Part shown: positions 35,116-44,398 of the stretch, piece after piece | Numbering within the stretch: the stretch's first letter is position 1 | Layout: each line of letters begins with the position of its first letter | Source of the DNA: Actinospica sp035552695 | GTDB lineage: Bacteria; Actinomycetota; Actinomycetes; Streptomycetales; Catenulisporaceae | Length of the DNA: 64,000 nucleotides | Assembly (NCBI RefSeq): GCF_035552695.1 | Contig: NZ_DASZKT010000011.1 | Coordinates: 6,362 to 70,361 of the forward strand | Direction: 5' to 3' | Notes under the pieces: model-generated | Seen by the model: only the letters and a program-made list of their open reading frames with translations | Told to the model about the DNA's origin: nothing | The model's database searches: none | Program-made: the position numbers and the translations under genes

Positions 35116-36366
35116 ATGCGGCAGCAGTCGGGAACGAATCTGCCGAAAGTGGGCAGCTACAACCAGAACGTGGTGCTCGACGCGATCAGGTCCTCGGGCG
35201 CGACCAGCCGGGTCGAGCTCGCCGAGCGCACGGGTCTGACCGCGCAGACCATCTCGGTGATCGTGCGGCGGCTGCTGACCGACGGTCTGGTGCGCGAGGA
35301 CGGCGCGCGGCCTTCGGTCGGCCCGTCCGGCGGCGGCAAGCCGCGCACGACGCTGCGGGTCGAGCCCACCGCGGGTTACGCCGTGGGCCTGCACTTCGAT
35401 CCCGGCCAGATCGCCGCGGTGCTGGTGGATCTCGCGGGCAGCGTGCTCGCCGAAACGCGCCGCGAGGTGCACCACTCGGTGCAGCCCGAGGAGGCGGTGG
35501 AGCTGATGGGCAAGGCCGTGCGCAAGGTGGTGCGCGAGGCCGGAATACCGCGGCGCAGGATGCTCGGCGTCGGCCTCGCCTGCCCGGGCCCGATCGACCA
35601 GAATCTCGGCCTGGTGCTGTATCCGCCGCGGCTGGCGGGCTGGGAGCGGGTGCCGCTCGGCACGCTGCTCGAGGAGAGCACCGGCAGTCCCGTGACCATA
35701 GACAACGACGCTACCGCCGCGGCGATCGGCGAGCGCTGGTCGGGCGTGGCACGGAATGTCGGCAATTTCGTCTATTTGTATATGGGGACTGGTATCGGAG
35801 GTGGTCTTTTTCTCGGTAACCAGGTCTATCGCGGGCCGTACCGCAACGCCGCGGAACTCGGGCACATCGCCGTCGCCCCGGACGGTCCCCAGTGTTACTG
35901 CGGCAATCGCGGCTGCCTCGAGGCCGTCGCGTGCCCCGACGCCATGGTCGCCGACGCACACAAGCTGCTCGCGGACGGCGGCGGGGGAACGCTCGCGGCC
36001 GCCTACGCGCGCGACCCGGCGTCAGTGGACCACGATGCGTTGTGCGCGGCTGCCGCCGCCGGGGATCCGCTGGCCCGCACGGTCGTGGACCGGGTCGCGG
36101 GCTACCTTTCGGACGTCGCGGTGAGCGTGGCGAACATGCTGGACGTCGAGCTGTTCGTGCTCGGCGGCCCGGCGCTCGGCCCGGTCGGCGGGATCTACCG
36201 CGAGGCGATCGACGAGGCGCTCTCGGCCCGCCCGATCGCCCGCCGCGTGCATAAGGCCCCTGTCTCGCTCTCCCCGGCGGGCAGCGGCGCGGGCGCGATC
36301 GGCGCCGCCTCGCTCGTCTTCCACCGCGCCTTCGCCCCCCAGTTGACGACGCTGCTCAACCCGTGA
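35116..36366 (+). CDS. ROK-family transcriptional repressor
   Basis: A 416-residue protein with an N-terminal winged helix (VLDAIRSSGATSRVELAERTGLTAQTISVIVRRL, ~19-55) followed by a ROK sugar-binding domain. It carries the AELGHIAVAPDGPQCYCGNRGCLEAV zinc motif and the GTGIGGGLF glycine motif. Divergent from the sugar importer and followed at 28 bp by a ROK kinase, it most likely senses the imported sugar and represses both units through the twin palindromes between 34930 and 35075. Confidence 0.93.
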   Translation: MRQQSGTNLPKVGSYNQNVVLDAIRSSGATSRVELAERTGLTAQTISVIVRRLLTDGLVREDGARPSVGPSGGGKPRTTLRVEPTAGYAVGLHFDPGQIAAVLVDLAGSVLAETRREVHHSVQPEEAVELMGKAVRKVVREAGIPRRRMLGVGLACPGPIDQNLGLVLYPPRLAGWERVPLGTLLEESTGSPVTIDNDATAAAIGERWSGVARNVGNFVYLYMGTGIGGGLFLGNQVYRGPYRNAAELGHIAVAPDGPQCYCGNRGCLEAVACPDAMVADAHKLLADGGGGTLAAAYARDPASVDHDALCAAAAAGDPLARTVVDRVAGYLSDVAVSVANMLDVELFVLGGPALGPVGGIYREAIDEALSARPIARRVHKAPVSLSPAGSGAGAIGAASLVFHRAFAPQLTTLLNP

Positions 36367-36394
36367 GCCGCCCCCATCCCGAGAGGACCGAGCC

Positions 36395-37315
36395 GTGACC
36401 GAGGCTTCCCCGATCCTGGCGATCGACATCGGGGGCACCAAGCTCGCCGCCGCGCTCGTGGCGAACGGCGTGGTCCTGCGGCGAGCCGAGATCCCGACCC
36501 CGGCGGCCCCGCCGAGCGAGCGCCATACCGTCGCCAACACCCTGATAGACCTCGCTGAACAGGTTGTCGCCGACGACCGTCCCCGGGCCATCGGCCTCGC
36601 CTCCGCGGGCCCGCTGGACCTGGCCGCGGGCACCGTGAGCCCGGTGAACATCCCGTCCTGGCGCGACTTCCCGCTCCGCGAGAGCGTGGCCGCCGCCTTC
36701 CCGGGCGCGCGGACCGTGCTGGTCGGCGACGCCGTGGCCGCGGCCGTGGGCGAGCACTGGCGCGGGGCGGGCAGCGGCACGGCCGCGATGCTCGGCATCG
36801 TCGTGTCCACCGGCGTCGGCGGCGGCCTGGTCCTCGACGGCCGGGTTTACTCGGGACCGACCGGAAACGCGGGCCACTTCGGGCACATCCCGACGGACGG
36901 CGAGCCGGTCCGCTGCGTCTGCGGCATGACAGGATGCGTAGAGGCACTGGCCAGCGGGCCTTCGATGGTCCGCTGGGCGAAGCGGCAGGGCTGGCGCGGC
37001 GGCGAGCCGGATCTCGACGCGCGAGTGCTGGCGCAGGACGCCCACGCCGGGGACGAGACCGCGCTGGCCGCCTTCGACCGCGCGGCCGACGCGCTGGCCT
37101 GCGGCATCGTCGGCGCGGCGGCGCTGGTCGACCTCGACGTGGTCGTCATCGGCGGCGGCGTCGCGGCGGCGGGCCCGGTGCTCATCGATCCGCTCCGGGC
37201 CCACCTCAAGCGCCGCGCCTCGCTCGGCTTCGTCCAGCGAATCAGGGCCCTGCCGGGAACCCTGGGCCGCGACGCCGGCCTGATCGGCGCCGCCCGCTGC
37301 GCCCTGGACGGCTAG
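36395..37315 (+). CDS. ROK-family sugar kinase
   Basis: A 306-residue kinase without a DNA-binding domain. The phosphate loop is LAIDIGGTK (N-terminus), the catalytic aspartate is in LVGDAVAAAVGEH (~112), and the zinc motif is VCGMTGCVEAL. GHFGHIP in the usual ExGH position has Phe for Glu-Leu, a slight departure from glucokinases; N-acetylmannosamine or another hexose is possible as substrate. It is coupled to the ROK repressor gene (28-bp gap) and probably phosphorylates the imported sugar. Confidence 0.9.
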   Translation: MTEASPILAIDIGGTKLAAALVANGVVLRRAEIPTPAAPPSERHTVANTLIDLAEQVVADDRPRAIGLASAGPLDLAAGTVSPVNIPSWRDFPLRESVAAAFPGARTVLVGDAVAAAVGEHWRGAGSGTAAMLGIVVSTGVGGGLVLDGRVYSGPTGNAGHFGHIPTDGEPVRCVCGMTGCVEALASGPSMVRWAKRQGWRGGEPDLDARVLAQDAHAGDETALAAFDRAADALACGIVGAAALVDLDVVVIGGGVAAAGPVLIDPLRAHLKRRASLGFVQRIRALPGTLGRDAGLIGAARCALDG

Positions 37316-37329
37316 TGTGACGCACTAGC
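37311..37329. terminator. short palindrome containing both convergent TAG stop codons
   Basis: GCTAGTG (37311-37317) and CACTAGC (37323-37329) pair around a 5-nt loop; the kinase stop (+) and the MMPL stop (-) both lie inside the stem. The stem is short for a terminator. Confidence 0.4.
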
Positions 37330-39505
37330 GCAGGACGGCCACGGGCTCCGGCCGCTGTTCGGGCACCCGGCGCTTCGACCGAGGCCAGTTGCGCTCGCCC
37401 AGCAGCGTCATCACCGTGGGCAGAAGCAGCACCCTGATGACGGTCGCGTCCAGCAGGATCGCCACGCCGAGGCCGATGCCGAGCTGCTTGAAGTCCTGCA
37501 TGCCCAGCGTGCCGAAGACCCCGAACACCGCGACCATGATGGCCGCCGCGCTGGTGATCGTGCCCGCGGTGGCGCGCAGTCCGTGTGCCACCGCGTCCTT
37601 CGTCGTCAGGCCTCTGTCGTGCGCCTCGCGGATCCGGGAGACCACGAACACGTGGTAGTCCATGCTCAGCCCGAACAGGACCACGAACACGAACAGCGGG
37701 ATCCAGGACTCGAGCGCGCCGACCGGCTTCGTGCCCACCAGGCTCGCGCCCCAGCCGTGCTGGAAGACCGCCACCATCACGCCGTACGCCGCGCCGGTGG
37801 ACAGCAGGTTGAGCAGGATCGCGGTGCCCGCGATCACCCAGCTGCGGAAGGCGAGCAGCATCACCAGGAAGGTGACTCCGAGCACGAACAGGAACACCGG
37901 CACGATGCGGTTGTCGAGCTGGCCGTTGAAGTCCGTGCTGAATGCGAGGCTGCCGCCGACCACAGCCGTGGTGTGCGGAATCGCGCCGAGCGTGTGCGGC
38001 AGCACCTTCGTGCGCAGCGTGTCCAGCGAGGCCACGGCCTGCGCGTCGCGGCCCTGGCCCGCCACCGGGAAGAGGATCTTCACCACGCGCTGCGCGGGAT
38101 ACGGCGCGACCTGTACGGGCCCGCTGCCGAGCGCGCCGTCCGCGGCGGCATCGGTCTTGAACGCGGCGATCCCCTCCACCACCGCGTTCGAGTTCACATC
38201 AGGGGTCTGTATCACGATCATGCCGGGCGCCGGACTGGCCGGGAACTCGGCGCTGATCGCGTTGTAGGTCTGCACCAGCGGGGAGCTCGCGGGCAGCTGC
38301 TGATTCACGTCGAGCGACTGGGTGCGCAGCCCGAGCGCCGGGATCGCCAGCACGATCAGGAAGCCGGCGGCCACCGCGGCGAAGCCCTTGGGGTGGTCGA
38401 GCACCTTTGCCATCGTGGCGTTCCACACGCGGCCGCCGTTCGGGTTGGCCGGGCGGTGCCGCCGGGACTTGCGCCGGCCCCAGTCGATCCGGTCGCCGAG
38501 CATGGCGAGCAGCGCGGGCAGCACCGTCACCGAGCCGAGCATCGCGATCGCGACGACCAGGATCGAGGCGAGCGCGAAGCCCTCGAAGATGTGCATGCCG
38601 GTGAGGAACATCCCGGCCATCGCGACCATCACGGTCAGCCCGGAGACCAGCACCGAGTGGCCCGAGGTGGCCGCGGCGATGTCCAGCGCCTGCTTCGGAT
38701 CACGACCGGCCGCCCGCTCCTGCCGTTCCCTGCGCAGGTAGAACAGGCAGTAGTCGACACCCACGGCGAGTCCCATGAGCAGCATGACGGAGTTCGAGGA
38801 CGAGGACTGCGGCACCGCGTGCGAGATCAGGTCGAGCAGGCCGAGCGCCGCCATGAACGCCGTCACCGCGAGCACCACCGGCAGCAGCGCCGCGATCAGC
38901 GCGGCGAAGGCGGCCAGCAGGATGCCGAAGGCGAGGGGCACGGCCGTCCACTCGGCGTGCTTGAAGTCCGTGCCGAGCGACTGGTTCACCCAGTGGTCGC
39001 CGGACGCGTCGCCGACCTCGTTGATCCGCAGGCCGGGATTCGCCGCCTGCACCTTGGCGACGGCGTCGAGCACGGGCTGCACCCGGTCGCCGGCGCTGGA
39101 CGCCGCACCGGTCATGTCGAACTCGACCAGCGCGTAGTGCCGGTCCTTGGAAATCAGGCCCGTGGTGTAAGGGCTCTGCAGGTTCGTGGTCTGGCCGGTC
39201 GCGTGCACGGCGGCGGTGACCTGGGTGACGGCCTGCCGGAAGCCCGCCGCGTCGGCCGTCTCCGTCGCGTCGTGCACCAGCACCATCTCGGAGGCGGGGG
39301 CGGTCAGCCCGGCGTCCTGCAGGATCTGCAGCGCCTGCGCCGAGCTGCCCACGCCCTGCTGGGCGTCGCTGAGCTGCTTCTGCCCGACCGCGCCGCCGAT
39401 CACCGTCGCGAGTATCACGAACAACAGCCAGCCGAAGACGGCGGTCTTGCGGTGTGTCGCGCTCCAGCCGCCGAGCGCGGCAGCGGGACTACGTCTGTGC
39501 GCCAT
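37325..39505 (-). CDS. MMPL-family RND transporter
   Basis: About 726 residues with the RND/MMPL plan: a first helix, a large extracytoplasmic domain (~50-175), a helix bundle including a sterol-sensing-like segment (LMGLAVGVDYCLFYLRRERQE), a second extracytoplasmic domain and five more helices (FGLSMDYHVFVVSRIREAHD carries the paired Asp-Tyr motif of proton relay). It could export lipids, pigments or drugs. ATG 39505 is preferred over ATG 39514 because ribosome-binding spacing is better. It faces away from the two-component system at 39687, which may regulate it. Confidence 0.92.
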   Translation of the reverse strand: MAHRRSPAAALGGWSATHRKTAVFGWLLFVILATVIGGAVGQKQLSDAQQGVGSSAQALQILQDAGLTAPASEMVLVHDATETADAAGFRQAVTQVTAAVHATGQTTNLQSPYTTGLISKDRHYALVEFDMTGAASSAGDRVQPVLDAVAKVQAANPGLRINEVGDASGDHWVNQSLGTDFKHAEWTAVPLAFGILLAAFAALIAALLPVVLAVTAFMAALGLLDLISHAVPQSSSSNSVMLLMGLAVGVDYCLFYLRRERQERAAGRDPKQALDIAAATSGHSVLVSGLTVMVAMAGMFLTGMHIFEGFALASILVVAIAMLGSVTVLPALLAMLGDRIDWGRRKSRRHRPANPNGGRVWNATMAKVLDHPKGFAAVAAGFLIVLAIPALGLRTQSLDVNQQLPASSPLVQTYNAISAEFPASPAPGMIVIQTPDVNSNAVVEGIAAFKTDAAADGALGSGPVQVAPYPAQRVVKILFPVAGQGRDAQAVASLDTLRTKVLPHTLGAIPHTTAVVGGSLAFSTDFNGQLDNRIVPVFLFVLGVTFLVMLLAFRSWVIAGTAILLNLLSTGAAYGVMVAVFQHGWGASLVGTKPVGALESWIPLFVFVVLFGLSMDYHVFVVSRIREAHDRGLTTKDAVAHGLRATAGTITSAAAIMVAVFGVFGTLGMQDFKQLGIGLGVAILLDATVIRVLLLPTVMTLLGERNWPRSKRRVPEQRPEPVAVLR

Positions 39506-39686
39506 GGTTCCCATTCCCCCTGGGATTCGGTTCCGGTGCAGGTCACCGGCTCGACACTCACGCTATTGACATGGCGTCAGCATCGACATCCGGCCACCCG
39601 GTGTCTTGGGGGTGTCACCAGGTACACCCCCGGCCGGGTGTCTGGAGCCCGTGCGCGAGGGCCCCGCGACGGCGAGACTGGGGTCC

Positions 39687-41114
39687 ATGAGCGAGCTTGG
39701 GATTACCGGCCGGCGGCGGCCGAGCCTGAAGGAGCGGCTGCTGTTCGCGCCGCTGCGCGGCTGGGCGTTGATCGGGTTCGGCATCTGGAACGCCGTGCTG
39801 TGGGCCCTGGTGGTGACCTCGGCCTCGATGGTCTCCTCGATGGGCATCGGCCTGCTGCTGCTGCCGAGCGCGCTGACCCTGCTGCGGGACACCGCCAACG
39901 CGGCGCGGCGGCTGGCGCGCGAGTGGGGCGGGATCGAGATCGAGGAGCCGTACCAGCCGGTGCCGCTGGACGTGGCCACGGCCCCCGGCCTCGTCGGGAT
40001 GCTGCGCCGGCTGCTGGCGCGGGTGAGCGACCCGCAGACCTGGCGGGACTTCGCCTGGGCGATCCTGGACTCCGTCGTCGGCGTCGCCATCGCGGCCTTC
40101 GCGGCGAGCCTGGTGCTCTACGGCGTGTACGGGTTCGTCATCGGCATCCTGTGGCCGACGCTGACGAACGCCGGGATGAACGACTGGTACGGCTTCGTGC
40201 ACGTCTCCAAGTCGGGCGCGCTGACGAACCTGCGCTGGGCCACCTTCCCGCTCGGCGCGGCGTTCCTGGTCGGCGGCGCGTACGCGGGCCCGGCGCTGAT
40301 CCGGCTGCACGGCCGGTGGACCGCGCTGCTGCTCGGCCCGACCGCCAACGCCCGGCAGGCCGCGCTGGCCCGCCGGGTGGCCAGGCTGACCGAGACCCGG
40401 GCCGACGCGGTCGACACCCAGGCCGCCGAGCTGCGCCGGATCGAGCGCGACCTGCACGACGGCGCGCAGGCCAGGCTGGTGGCCATGGGCATGAACCTGG
40501 GCGCCGCCGAGGCGCTGATCGACCAGCACCCGGAGGCGGCGAAGGCCCTGATGGCGGAGGCCCGCGAGGCATCGGCCAAGGCGCTGACCGAACTCAGGGA
40601 ACTGGTACGCGGCATCCACCCGCCGGTGCTGTCCGACCGGGGCCTGGGCGACGCGGTCCGCGCCCTCGCGCTGGACAGCCCGCTGCGGGTGGAGGTGACC
40701 GTCGACCTGCCGGGCCGACTCGAGCCCGCGGTGGAGTCGGCGGCCTACTTCGCGGTGAGCGAGCTGCTGACCAACGTGGCCAAGCACGCCCACGCCCGAA
40801 CCGTGCGCATCGATCTGTGGCACCGGGACGGACGGCTGCGGGTGACCTGCGTGGACGACGGCCGCGGCGGTGCGGGGGTGCAATCCGCGGACGGAGCGCC
40901 GGGAGTGCCGGTGGTGCCGGGCGGGCAGGTCGGGCAGGTCGGGCAGCGGGGCGGTGGCGCGGGACGCGGCTCCGGCAGCGGACTCGCCGGGATCGAGCGG
41001 CGGATCGGTACATTCGACGGAGTCATGGCCGTGCGCTCCCCCGTGGGCGGCCCCACCGAAGTGACCCTGGAGATCCCGTGCGCGTCGTCCTCGGCGAAGA
41101 CCTCTACCTCCTGA
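39687..41114 (+). CDS. NarL-type sensor histidine kinase with membrane domain and expanded ATP lid
   Basis: A 475-residue sensor: two pairs of membrane helices (~25-65 and ~135-205), a coiled coil, then a HisKA_3 domain with the phosphoacceptor His (~255) in RRIERDLHDGAQARL and a HATPase domain (SELLTNVAKHAHA, CVDDGRGG, then GSGSGLAGIERRI). Between the D-box and G-box there is an extra ~35-residue Gly/Val/Gln-rich low-complexity segment (~396-430) where relatives have a short ATP lid. The downstream response regulator gene overlaps it by 37 bp. The stimulus is unknown. Confidence 0.92.
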   Translation: MSELGITGRRRPSLKERLLFAPLRGWALIGFGIWNAVLWALVVTSASMVSSMGIGLLLLPSALTLLRDTANAARRLAREWGGIEIEEPYQPVPLDVATAPGLVGMLRRLLARVSDPQTWRDFAWAILDSVVGVAIAAFAASLVLYGVYGFVIGILWPTLTNAGMNDWYGFVHVSKSGALTNLRWATFPLGAAFLVGGAYAGPALIRLHGRWTALLLGPTANARQAALARRVARLTETRADAVDTQAAELRRIERDLHDGAQARLVAMGMNLGAAEALIDQHPEAAKALMAEAREASAKALTELRELVRGIHPPVLSDRGLGDAVRALALDSPLRVEVTVDLPGRLEPAVESAAYFAVSELLTNVAKHAHARTVRIDLWHRDGRLRVTCVDDGRGGAGVQSADGAPGVPVVPGGQVGQVGQRGGGAGRGSGSGLAGIERRIGTFDGVMAVRSPVGGPTEVTLEIPCASSSAKTSTS

Positions 41115-41722
41115 GAGAGGGCCTGGCCCGGCTGCTGAGCGCCCACGACTTCGAGGTCGTCGCGGCGGTCGGCGACGGGCCCGCCCTACTGGACGCGATG
41201 CTCGAGCACCGGCCGGACGTCGCCGTGGTGGACGTGCGGATGCCCCCGACGTTCACCGACGAGGGCCTGCGCGCCGCTTTGGCCGCCCGCAAGCAGGTCC
41301 CCGGAATGCCGGTGCTCGTGCTCTCGCAGTACGTGGAGCAGCTCTACGCGCGGGAACTGCTGGCGGACGGCAAGGGCGCGGTCGGCTACCTGCTCAAGGA
41401 CCGCGTCTTCGACGCCGTGCAGTTCGTCGACGCCGTGCGCCGAGTGTCCGGCGGCGGCACCGCCATGGACCCCGAGGTGATCGCGAAATTGTTGGTGCAC
41501 GGCAGTTCCCGAGAGCCCCTCGGCACCCTCACCCCGCGCGAACTCGAGGTCCTCGGCCTGATGGCCGAAGGCCGCTCGAACGCCGCGATCGCCGCCAAAC
41601 TGGTCGTCACCGAACGCGCCGTCGCGAAGCACACCTCGAACATCTTCGCCAAGCTGGACCTGCCGCCCTCCGACGACGACAACCGCCGCGTACTCGCGGT
41701 ACTGGCGTATCTGAACCGGTAG
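41078..41722 (+). CDS. NarL/LuxR-family response regulator
   Basis: A 214-residue regulator: a receiver domain (1-125) with phosphoacceptor Asp52 in AVVDVRMPP, acidic residues Glu7 and Asp8 and Lys in YLLKDR, then a LuxR-type HTH (LTPRELEVLGLMAEGRSNAAIAAKL, ~150-200). The GTG at 41078 lies inside the kinase gene in another frame; the 37-bp overlap supports coupled expression. Probable targets include the divergent MMPL transporter gene. Confidence 0.93.
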   Translation: MRVVLGEDLYLLREGLARLLSAHDFEVVAAVGDGPALLDAMLEHRPDVAVVDVRMPPTFTDEGLRAALAARKQVPGMPVLVLSQYVEQLYARELLADGKGAVGYLLKDRVFDAVQFVDAVRRVSGGGTAMDPEVIAKLLVHGSSREPLGTLTPRELEVLGLMAEGRSNAAIAAKLVVTERAVAKHTSNIFAKLDLPPSDDDNRRVLAVLAYLNR

Positions 41723-41766
41723 AAGCCGGTAGGGGCCGGTAGAAGGGTGCTGGGTCCGGGTCTGTT

Positions 41767-42018
41767 CGGCGGCTTGGCTTGGTGTTCGGCCCTGCCTACG
41801 GCCCGGTGCTTCGCTCGTTCCTCGCTTCGCATCGGGCCTACGTTCGGGCCGAATACTTAGCCCGCCCGCCCACCCTCGGCGCTGCGCGCGCCCTACGTCC
41901 GCTGCGCTCCCTCGGGGGTAACGCCCTGCGGGCTAGGGCCTTCGGCGTCGCACGCTCGCAGGGCTCGCTCCGCGACGCCTGCGGCGATGCGCGGCGTCGA
42001 TGGTGGCTGACGTAGCGT
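41767..42018. repeat. intergenic repeat, copy A (tandem with B)
   Basis: A ~250-bp unit. It begins with CGGCGGCTTG, contains TTCGGCCCTGCCTACGGCCC and several short palindromes, and ends with a GCGCTCCCTCGGG...CTCGCTCCGCGAC block. Copy B follows directly with ~75-80% identity by eye, and the final ~100 bp recur at 57.7 kb. It contains no convincing gene: apparent reading frames lack family similarity and normal codon bias. The whole gene-free stretch is 41723-42398. Confidence 0.75.
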
Positions 42019-42245
42019 CGGCGGCTTGCGTTTGCGTTCGGCCCTGCCTACGGCCCAATGCTTCGCTTCGCATCGGGCCTCGTTCGGGCCACGGGGTCGC
42101 TGCGCTGGCTATCCCCACCCGCCCGCCCCTAGCCCTACGGTCGCTGCGCTCCCTCGGGAAACGCGCTGCGCGCTAAGGCCTACGACGTCGCACGCTCGCA
42201 GGGCTCGCTCCGCGACACCTACGGCGACCCCCGACCCCTGCGTTG
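42019..42245. repeat. intergenic repeat, copy B
   Basis: The second tandem unit, ~225 bp, shorter in the middle than copy A. It ends with CGACCCCCGACCCCTGCG; copy C at 57.8 kb ends CGACGCCCGACCCTTGCG. The remaining 42246-42398 shows no gene or clear structure. Confidence 0.75.
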
Positions 42246-42398
42246 TTCGGACAAGTGCCGGTCGCACAGTGCCTTTCGTCCGCGAAAGACGAATTCACAT
42301 CCGCTGTGCCGCCACAGGATCTCGGAGTTCGGCGAATACGGCCTATGGGCAGCGGAGAGGGTCCGGGCCGACGTTCTCGGAAAGCACTTCGAAGTCGG

Positions 42399-44234
42399 TC
42401 AGCAGGCATACGAGGCCGCCGTCTGCGCCGCGACCGGCCCGGCTGGGAGTGTCAGCACCATGGTCACGCCGCCGCCGGGGGTCTCCTCGGGGACGAGGGT
42501 GCCGCCCATCGACTCGGCCAGTCCGCGGGCCAGCGCTAGGCCGAGGCCGACGCCGGTGCTGTTGTCCCGGTCGCCTAGGCGTTGGAAGGGGCGGAAGACC
42601 AGGTCGCGGGCGGACGGCGGGATGCCGGGGCCGTGGTCGGACACCAGGATGCGGACGACGGCGTCCGGCCCACCGGACGTGCCGAGCACACCGGACTCGC
42701 CGGACGCGCCGAGCAAACTGGGCTCGGTGGATGTGCCGAGCACACAGGACTCGCCGGACTTCCCGGACACACTCCGCTCGTCGGACCTACCGAACGCACC
42801 CCGCTCGCCGGACTCCCCGAGCAATCCCTGCCTGCCATGTTCGCCGGACGCACTCTGCTCACCCTGCGCGCTGACCACACCCTGCGCGCCGACCGCACCC
42901 TGCGCGCCCTGCGCGCCGACCACACCCTGCGCGCCCTGCGCGCCGACCACACCCTCCGCGCCCCGCTCGCCCACCACACCCTGCTCACCGCCCTCCCCAC
43001 GCTCCCCGAGCACACCCCGCCTGCCGGGCTCGGTCCGCACGGTGACCTGCGAATCGGTGTGTTTGATCGCGTTCGCCAGCAGGTTGGCGAGAACGCGCTC
43101 GAGTAGCGGGCCGTCGGCGAGGACGGTCGCGGTGCCGGGGGCGGGGGGCTCTACGTGTACGCGGTCGGCGCCGCCGGGCAGGCTTTCCAGGGCGGGGGAG
43201 AGTACGTCGAGTGCGTCGAGCGGGGTCAGTCGCGGACGCAGTGCGCCGGCCTGTAGGCGGGACATGTCGAGCAGGTCCTCGACCAGGTGCGAGAGCCGGG
43301 TGAGCGACTGGTCCGCGATCTCCAGCAGTTCCGCGCGGTCGGCCTGGCTGAGCGCGAGTTCGGGGTCGGAGAGCGTGTTCGTCGCGGCACGGGCTGCCGC
43401 GAGCGGGGAGCGCAGGTCGTGCGAGACGGCGGCGAGCAATGCGGTGCGCATCTTGTCGGCGGCCTGCAGTGTCGCGGCCGCGGCGGCGGACTCGGCGAGC
43501 CGGGCGCGCTCCAGGGCCGCGGTGGCCTGCGCGGTGAAGGCGGACAGCACGTGCCGGTCGGCGGCGCCTAGCACCCGCCCGCGCAGGGCGAGCACGGCGC
43601 CCGGCTCGACCGGGACGAGCGTGTCGGCGGCCTCCGGCCCCGGGGGCGGTTCGGGGCCGCTCGCCGCGACCGTCCGCCAGCCCTGCTCGTCCGGGTCCCG
43701 CGTCTGCTGCAGCAGGCTCACGGCGCTGGTGTCGAACGCGTCGCGCAGCTGATCCAGCAGGGCGCCGAGCGCTCCGTCGCCGCGCAGCACGGCAAGGGAG
43801 AGGGCGTTGAGCGTCTCGGCCTCGGCGTTGGCGCGGGCGGCGCGGCGGGACTGGCGGGCAGCGAGGTCCACCACGGACGCGACGGTGAGCGCCACGATCA
43901 CGAACACGGCCAGCGCGATCGCGTCGTTCGCGTCGGCGATCGCGGGTGAGTGCAGCGGGAAGACGAAGTAGTAGTTCAGCAGCAGGCTCGCCCACAGTGC
44001 CGCCGCCAGTGCGGAGTACAGCCCGCCGAGCCGCGCCACCGCGACCACGGCAGCGAGGAACAGCAGCGCCGTGCCGGTGAGGTTGAGGTTCTGCCGCAGC
44101 TGGTCGAGCACCGCGGTCAGCGCCGGGGGCACCAGCAGCGCGGCGAGCGTGCCGAGCCACCAGGGCGGCGCCGCGTACGCCGAGGGCTCGCGCCTGGTCG
44201 TGGTTCCGCCGTCCGCGACCGCTTCGCCGCTCAT
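42399..44234 (-). CDS. KdpD-like orphan histidine kinase with collagen-like insert in the ATPase domain
   Basis: A 611-residue kinase with a DUF4118 four-helix membrane domain (~28-125) as in KdpD, a GAF-like region (~140-245), HisKA (His272 in AAVSHDLRSPLAAAR) and HATPase. It lacks the N-terminal KdpD and USP domains and has no adjacent response regulator. Between the N-box (LANLLANAIKH) and the D-box (LVSDHGPGIPP) there is a 120-residue insert at residues 407-526, made of 40 Gly-X-Y-like triplets. The frame, N-, D- and G-boxes (STGVGLGLALARGLAE) are otherwise intact, so the kinase may be active. It is divergent from a potassium-type APC permease, suggesting a role in K+ or osmotic sensing. 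Confidence 0.9.
   Translation of the reverse strand: MSGEAVADGGTTTRREPSAYAAPPWWLGTLAALLVPPALTAVLDQLRQNLNLTGTALLFLAAVVAVARLGGLYSALAAALWASLLLNYYFVFPLHSPAIADANDAIALAVFVIVALTVASVVDLAARQSRRAARANAEAETLNALSLAVLRGDGALGALLDQLRDAFDTSAVSLLQQTRDPDEQGWRTVAASGPEPPPGPEAADTLVPVEPGAVLALRGRVLGAADRHVLSAFTAQATAALERARLAESAAAAATLQAADKMRTALLAAVSHDLRSPLAAARAATNTLSDPELALSQADRAELLEIADQSLTRLSHLVEDLLDMSRLQAGALRPRLTPLDALDVLSPALESLPGGADRVHVEPPAPGTATVLADGPLLERVLANLLANAIKHTDSQVTVRTEPGRRGVLGERGEGGEQGVVGERGAEGVVGAQGAQGVVGAQGAQGAVGAQGVVSAQGEQSASGEHGRQGLLGESGERGAFGRSDERSVSGKSGESCVLGTSTEPSLLGASGESGVLGTSGGPDAVVRILVSDHGPGIPPSARDLVFRPFQRLGDRDNSTGVGLGLALARGLAESMGGTLVPEETPGGGVTMVLTLPAGPVAAQTAASYAC
42657..43016 (-). repeat. 9/18-nt repeat array encoding 40 Gly-X-Y triplets
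   Basis: Exactly 360 nt (120 codons). Every third residue is Gly except for a few Ser, Asp, Cys and Thr, most of them single-base changes from a Gly codon. Recurrent units are GAQ, GVV, GER and GES. The best-conserved part (42870-42960) repeats with an 18-nt period, indicating recent expansion; the flanks are older and more diverged. Confidence 0.92.
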
Positions 44235-44398
44235 CTGGCCGCCTCATTAGCCGGTGTACTCCTCCCACCGTATTACCCGGGGTGTGCGGCATCCGTCCAT
44301 GCGGCCATACCAGCTCTTATCAGGACGAAAGCACAGAAATGCGGTGATAAGTGATTCATCAGACCCCGCCCTCCCCAGCCCGCCGCGCCGGGCTTACG

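Noticed and set aside
37583..41722. A very long plus-strand open frame antisense to the MMPL gene and running into the response regulator
   Set aside because: The antisense part is Arg/His/Gln-rich without family similarity, as expected opposite GC-rich codons. Only 41078-41722 of that frame is a real gene.
41779..42539. Short protein-like frames in the 42-kb repeat region (Arg/Ala-rich)
   Set aside because: They arise from the repeated DNA, recur in different frames and strands at 57.7 kb, and have no start-site support.
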